Assembly (NCBI GenBank): GCA_030035585.1
Contig: CM057468.1
Coordinates: 59,392,145-59,456,144, forward strand
DNA length: 64,000 nucleotides
Direction: 5' to 3'
Source: Dugong dugon
Taxonomy: Eukaryota; Chordata; Mammalia; Sirenia; Dugongidae
Positions 59,738-64,000 of the stretch are shown in pieces (within the stretch, counting starts at the first letter, position 1; each line of letters begins with the position of its first letter). The notes under the pieces were generated by a model. It worked only from the letters and a program-made list of their open reading frames with translations, did not search any database and had not been told where the DNA came from. A program made the position numbers and the translations under genes.

Positions 59738-59803
59738 TGAGTTGTCCGTAAGTTGGATGTTCGTCAGAACTTTGTAACCTGGGGACTGCCTGTATACCTA
59801 CCT

Positions 59804-59971
59804 GGTTGTTGTTAGGTGCCATCAAGTAGATTTTTGAGTAATACTCACACCATGTGACAGAGTAGAACTGCCTCATAGGGTTTGCTAGGCTGTAATCTTT
59901 GCAGGTCTTCCTCCTGCTCAGAGGCTCAGTAGGTTGGACTCATCAACCTTTTAGTTAGCAGCCAAGTGCTA
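59804..59971 (-). mobile_element. AfroSINE, diverged
   Basis: On the minus strand it has AGCACTTGGCTGCTAACTAA, TGCAAAGATTACAGCCTAGC and the tail block CTACTTGATGGCACCTAACA. The tail is RTE-like CACCTAACAACAAC. The head is shortened. Confidence 0.82.
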
Positions 59972-60067
59972 GCTAGCAATGAAAAATTTGAGGGATCAGC
60001 TGCATACAGTTCTTTGTATCTTGGATTTTTAAATTTAAATTAAATGGCAAATATCTTTCTATGCTAT

Positions 60068-60623
60068 TGTCATGGATTGAATTGTGTCTCCCAAAAATAT
60101 GTGTCAACTTGGTTAGGCCATGATTCCCAGTATTGTGTGGTTGTCCTCCATTTTGTGATTGATGTAATTTTCTTATGTGTTGTCAATCCTAATCTCTGCC
60201 TATGGTTAATGAGGCAAAATTAGATTATGTTAAAGAGGATTAGGGTGGGATGTAACACCTTTACTCAGGTCACATCCCTGATCCAATGTAAAGGGAGTTT
60301 CCCTGGGGTGTGGCCTCCATCATCTTTTATCTTACAAGAGATAAAAGGGAAGGGAAGCAAGTAGAAAGTTGGGGACCTCGTACTACCAAGAAAGAAGCAC
60401 CAGGAGCATAGCGCATCCTTTGGACCCGGGGTTCCTATGCAGAGAAGCTCCTAGTCCAGGGGAAGATTAATGACAAGGGCCTTCCTCCAGAGCCAACAGA
60501 GAGAGAAGTTGATGCCTTGAATTTGGACTTTTAGCCTACTAGACAGTGAGAAAATAAATTTCTCTTTGTGAAAGCCATTCACTTGTGATATTTCTGTTAC
60601 AGCAGCGCTAGATAACTAAGACA
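60068..60623 (+). mobile_element. Solo LTR (MaLR-like, 556 bp)
   Basis: Begins TGTCATGGATTGAATTGTGT and ends GCGCTAGATAACTAAGACA. A GAGAAAATAAATTTCTCTTT polyadenylation region lies about 75 bases before the end. It is the same family as the antisense LTR at 47193-47698: their ends and inner blocks match in reverse orientation, though that copy has lost some of the middle. No flanking duplication is clear. Confidence 0.82.
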
Positions 60624-62369
60624 GTCTTTAAATAAACTTCTCCTATATGTAGCTATATATAATGTTTTAAAAAATACATGGCACAGAATTCTACTGCATG
60701 AACTTAGATAATTAATTAGACAATTGTTGGATAATTAGGTTTTTAGATTTTCTCTATCATAAATTTGACAGAGATTTAAAAAATAAAAAGTTAGCATACA
60801 AGTATTCTCAGCCTTCCCTCATCTTCTCCTTTCTAAACAGGAAGGGCACTTCAGGCAAGTTCTAGACATAGGTTTCTGCCTAGCCAATCTGTGAAATGGA
60901 TGAAGTGTAAGTCTGAGAAACTATACTAATTCATGTAAAGCCAGGGAAAAAAATATTGAACTGAAAAGAGAGAAAAGAGGCAAGAGAGAAGAAATAGCCA
61001 CAGTTCAATTTCAGAAGCGTTTTGGAGAGATTTAACAGAGAATGAGAACTCTTGGTAGCAGCTGCCATGCTGTAATGAGTAGGACGTAAGGGTGAAGAGA
61101 ATTTTTAGAAGTTTTGCTGTGTGATCAGGCTAGAATTACCCATTCAAAGGTCTATTTGAGAAATACCAGTAAAAAAAAATTTTTTTAGTGTTTTCTGAAT
61201 ATTCAGTTCATGTTTTAGAAATTCAATGACAACAGTGTTAACAACTGACCCTTCATTTGTACTACATAAATAATAGGCTTATAAAAATATTTGCAGCCCA
61301 GCCCTTGAATACAACCATAAGTTACTGCTAAATAATGTTCTGGATAAAAGAATGTACAAAATTGAAAAGTTTGGATCTGTAGTTTCAAATTACTGTCTAG
61401 AAAATTAGTATCTCTTTATAGCTATTTGGCGCTATTTAAAAATGCCTGTTTCCCTATTTTCTCATCATTTCTTCAATGTTGTCTATCTGATAGAAAATGA
61501 TGTCAAATGATTTTTTTTTTAATTTTCATTTTATTAAATGTGCACAGGTATTTTCTCATATTACAATGAAATCGGTGAGAGCAGGAACTCGATGGGACTG
61601 CCTTCTTTTTCTGGGTCCTGCAAGATTTCTGCCTTTGACAGGTTGTACTCTTGCCACTTTTCTATTACTCTCTATTAGTGGAAACTATTCAAGTTTTCCT
61701 TCTCTGACAGTTTTCCATTTTACACAGGTTCCGGCTTTCGCAGTTTTCACTTTTTCTCTCTCTCTCCATCCATCCATCCACGCATGCATCAGTCCATCCA
61801 TCTATCCATTTATCTGTCTCTATTATAAATGGCTGGTCAGTAACTTTTCTTTTTATTAAAGAATAGATAATATATCATAAAATATATTTTTCCAATATTT
61901 ATTTTGTAAGATTTACAGTACAGTATTTTCACTTTTAAGTAAAATGTAAAGATCATATGTTACATAAAAAAAAATCTATTTCAGGTAATGGTACATATAC
62001 GGCATTTTCTAAACTATTAAAAAATTGCAGAATTATTTTAGAGAAATATTTTTAGAATTGTGTGGTTTCCTTTTCTGAAGTTAGAACTCTTAGGAGATAT
62101 TCTTCTTAGTTATTCTTTCTAGAATATAAATTCTTTCTGTGATTTCAAGGTGCCAATGTAAGTTCAATCTTTATAGTTTTTTTTTTAATCTTTCTTTTAG
62201 TCAGTATTTGGCAGATCCTCAAACTATATCAAGTTTCAGAGAAATTGAGGATTAGAAAACATATTTATATTTTTGCTTAAAAAAAAAATCTCTACGGTCT
62301 CAGAGAGTGAAATCTCCTACCTTCAGTTTAAGGCTTAAGCGTCCACCTATGCTCATGATCCAATGAGTT
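60624..62369. other. Unassigned AT-rich DNA
   Basis: No gene or named repeat recognised over 1.7 kb. The 120-residue frame at 61497-61859 reads low-complexity and repeat sequence. Confidence 0.45.
61757..61810. repeat. (CATC)n microsatellite
   Basis: CTCTCT followed by CATCCATCCATCCA-type units with interruptions. Confidence 0.9.
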
Positions 62370-62930
62370 TCTTTCCCTCCTCTTTCCTACGTCTTTGTCT
62401 CTCCTACTCCATGGTTCCTTCTGTTCAGCATATAAAGTTATTCACGTCTTAAATGAAATGTTTCTTGATCATAAATCTACCTCTCTCTTGAACTACTACT
62501 GCTTTTTCACCTTTTCTTCTCATTCAATCTTCTTGAACTGTGTATTTTTACTTCTCACCCAATCAGTCCTCAACTCATTACAATCTGGATTCTTTTCATT
62601 GGATTCCACTTAAATTGCATCGTATTATTCCTGCTGAGGTTACGATTGATTACCTAATTATGAAATTTAATGGATTATTTTTAGTCCTTATCTTACCTGG
62701 TCACTCTGCTATTAACTCTTGAATATCCTTTTTTCTTCAAATTCTATATTCCCTTGGCTTGAGTACACACTTTTCTGTATCTCTGTATCTCCTTAAACTC
62801 CTCTAAACATTTCTTTGTTGGCCCCCTCATGGACAATTTTCCTTGGCTTCTTTGCTTCAAAGTTGCTATTCTCTGAGTTCTACTGTTGGCACTTTTCTCA
62901 CTCTACCTATTTTCATAATACCATCTTTTT
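62370..62930 (+). mobile_element. L2 LINE, reverse transcriptase region remnant
   Basis: CAACTCATTACAATCTGGAT (62572), TTTTTAGTCCTTATCTTACC (62678) and TGAGTTCTACTGTTGGCACT (62874) match the order of the L2 ORF2 segment encoding the start of the RT palm, in sense orientation. Stops break every frame. Confidence 0.7.
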
Positions 62931-63010
62931 CTTCCTCCTCCTTCTCCTTTTCTTCTTTCTTCTCCTTCTCCTTCTTCCTCATCCCCTTTTCCCTCTTCTT
63001 TTTCTTCTTC
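62931..63010. repeat. (TTC)n-rich pyrimidine tract
   Basis: CTTCCTCCTCCTTCTCC-type low complexity. The Lys/Glu-rich minus-strand and Phe/Ser-rich plus-strand frames here are its translations. Confidence 0.95.
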
Positions 63011-63054
63011 CAATATTTTAAAGATGTGTTCCACCATATTCTGGGCTCCATTAT

Positions 63055-63262
63055 TTCTGACAGCATTGTACTTCAGGATAGATCTTGAAAAGTTCTTTTT
63101 GACAAGGAATGCAATGCCATTCCTCATCAAGTTGTCATTCCTGGCGTAGTAGACTATATGATTGTCCAATTCAAAATGGCCAATAGCAGTCCGTTTAGGC
63201 TCACTAATGCCTATGGTATCAATGTTTATGTGTTCCATTTCATTTTTGATAATTTTTCAATT
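63055..63262 (-). mobile_element. RTE LINE endonuclease fragment
   Basis: The minus-strand frame at 62903-63238 reads MEHINIDTIGISEPKRTAIG, then SDNHIVYY-like and GIAFLVKKNFSRSILKYNAV segments of the RTE endonuclease. Both ends are truncated and no 3' tail is present, so it is an internal relic rather than an ordinary 5'-truncated insertion. After NAV the frame runs into unrelated low-complexity sequence. Confidence 0.85.
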
Positions 63263-64000
63263 TTTACGCTTTTAGTTAAAACCAGGAACAATTCCCCCTT
63301 TGTAGATTTAAATTCTGTTAGAGCTAAGAGAGTTTCAGTTCAGATCTGTCCCTTGATTTTGAATCATGACAAAATGACTAAGAGTGGCACTTAGTAGTAC
63401 AATAGAGAACATGATCTTTCCACCCCATCTTTTTGATTTAGGCCATTTGTGCCCTTGCCTTCTTTCTAGTTTTAAATGCTGTCAAGTAGGAATAAGCAGC
63501 ACAATCACCCAATGTTATAACTGGACATAGAAGTGACCATTATAACTCCAATCATGATTACCTTTAGGGTACTTCTAGGACACTTCATGAGATAAACTGG
63601 ATCTGGTATCCCTGGCTGCTGCAAAGATTATGTTGTGTTACATTTACACATATGTAACTATTGAGATACATCTCCTGGCTGGGAGAACCTGAGACAAGGG
63701 TTTCCTGTTTAAGTTGAGGAATATTGTTGAATAAATACCCAGTGCTGACTTTATTGTTGCACCAAAATCAGGGATTTGTTTGAATTATTGAATATGGTAT
63801 GCATTCTCTTACTGCTGAGTGAAGGAAACTGAATTGAGCCTATCACTTTTAAATTTAGCCCAGATCATCTAATGCATGAAGAAGGGAACATGGGAGTTTT
63901 ACAAAGGGTATTCCTAAAAAAGAAGGAAGCAGAGTTTACAATGTTCAGAAGCCGGGGAATTCAACTAGTCCCCTCATTTGTTTTTCAAGTTTGGCTTAAA
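63263..64000. other. Unassigned intergenic DNA to window end
   Basis: No gene or repeat recognised. Confidence 0.5.

Larger units (their letters stand above)
59301..59792 (+). mobile_element. Tigger/pogo-family deletion derivative, split by a SINE
   Basis: The right end reads AACCTGGGGACTGCCTG followed by TA (59793-59794). The left end, GTCCCTGGGTTATGAAAG after TA, is its worn inverted counterpart lacking a few terminal bases. Without the SINE it is about 310 bp. It keeps a piece of a transposase-like frame, so it is an internally deleted copy of a coding element. Confidence 0.8.

Noticed and set aside
62866-63088. Charged Lys/Glu-rich frame and its hydrophobic complement
   Set aside because: Both are translations of a pyrimidine-rich (TTC)n tract joined to an RTE fragment.

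Overview
This window is intergenic DNA from a placental mammal, almost certainly an afrotherian and most likely a paenungulate such as an elephant. Three signs point there. tRNA-headed SINEs of the AfroSINE type occur about eighteen times, with a B-box-like GGTCGGCAGTTC and a tail reading GAGTCGGAATTGACTCGACG. There are many copies of an RTE-clade LINE whose 3' end shares that SINE tail and finishes in CAACAA repeats. L1 tails of a lineage-specific kind are also present. Older pan-mammalian fossils (MIR, L2, MLT1-like LTRs, Tigger) lie between them. I found no host protein-coding gene, no convincing exon and no RNA gene. Every coding stretch I can interpret is a decayed transposon frame.

Layout. 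From 1 to 16 kb there are scattered AfroSINEs, MIR and L2 fragments, an MLT1-like LTR split by a SINE, a Tigger-type MITE sitting inside a MIR (10257-10571), and otherwise unrecognised AT-rich DNA. From 18.7 to 21.6 kb lies an antisense L1 5' region split by an LTR. At 24.1-27.3 kb an RTE is laid out as two head-to-head halves that together make one nearly complete element, the signature of a twin-priming inversion. At 29.8-31.5 kb is a 5'-truncated RTE. At 33.0-37.7 kb is a three-level nest: an antisense L1 tail broken by a full-length RTE, which is itself broken by a solo retroviral LTR. At 43.4-47.2 kb an L1 3' half carries a foldback MITE and a SINE embedded in microsatellite. At 47.7-50.7 kb is the best-preserved long RTE, with perfect 11-bp target duplications. 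At 51-54 kb are L2, MLT1-like, MITE and L1-tail pieces. At 56.5-58.8 kb is an almost complete Tigger1-type DNA transposon, followed by a smaller Tigger relative with a CENP-B-like domain remnant interrupted by a SINE. From 60 to 64 kb are an LTR, an L2 ORF remnant and an RTE endonuclease fragment.

How the parts relate. RTE appears to be the autonomous partner and AfroSINE the parasite. Both end in the same sequence, and the longer SINE form also carries a block that matches the RTE 5' untranslated region, so it is a tRNA + RTE-5' + RTE-3' chimera. RTE occupies roughly 12 kb of the 64 kb. I did not find an undescribed functional system. The most informative observations are structural: the inverted RTE, the chimeric SINE, the dated nest, and a palindromic TA-flanked MITE family with two copies here. 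Family names come from recognition rather than database search, and boundaries without target duplications are good to about 10-30 bases.
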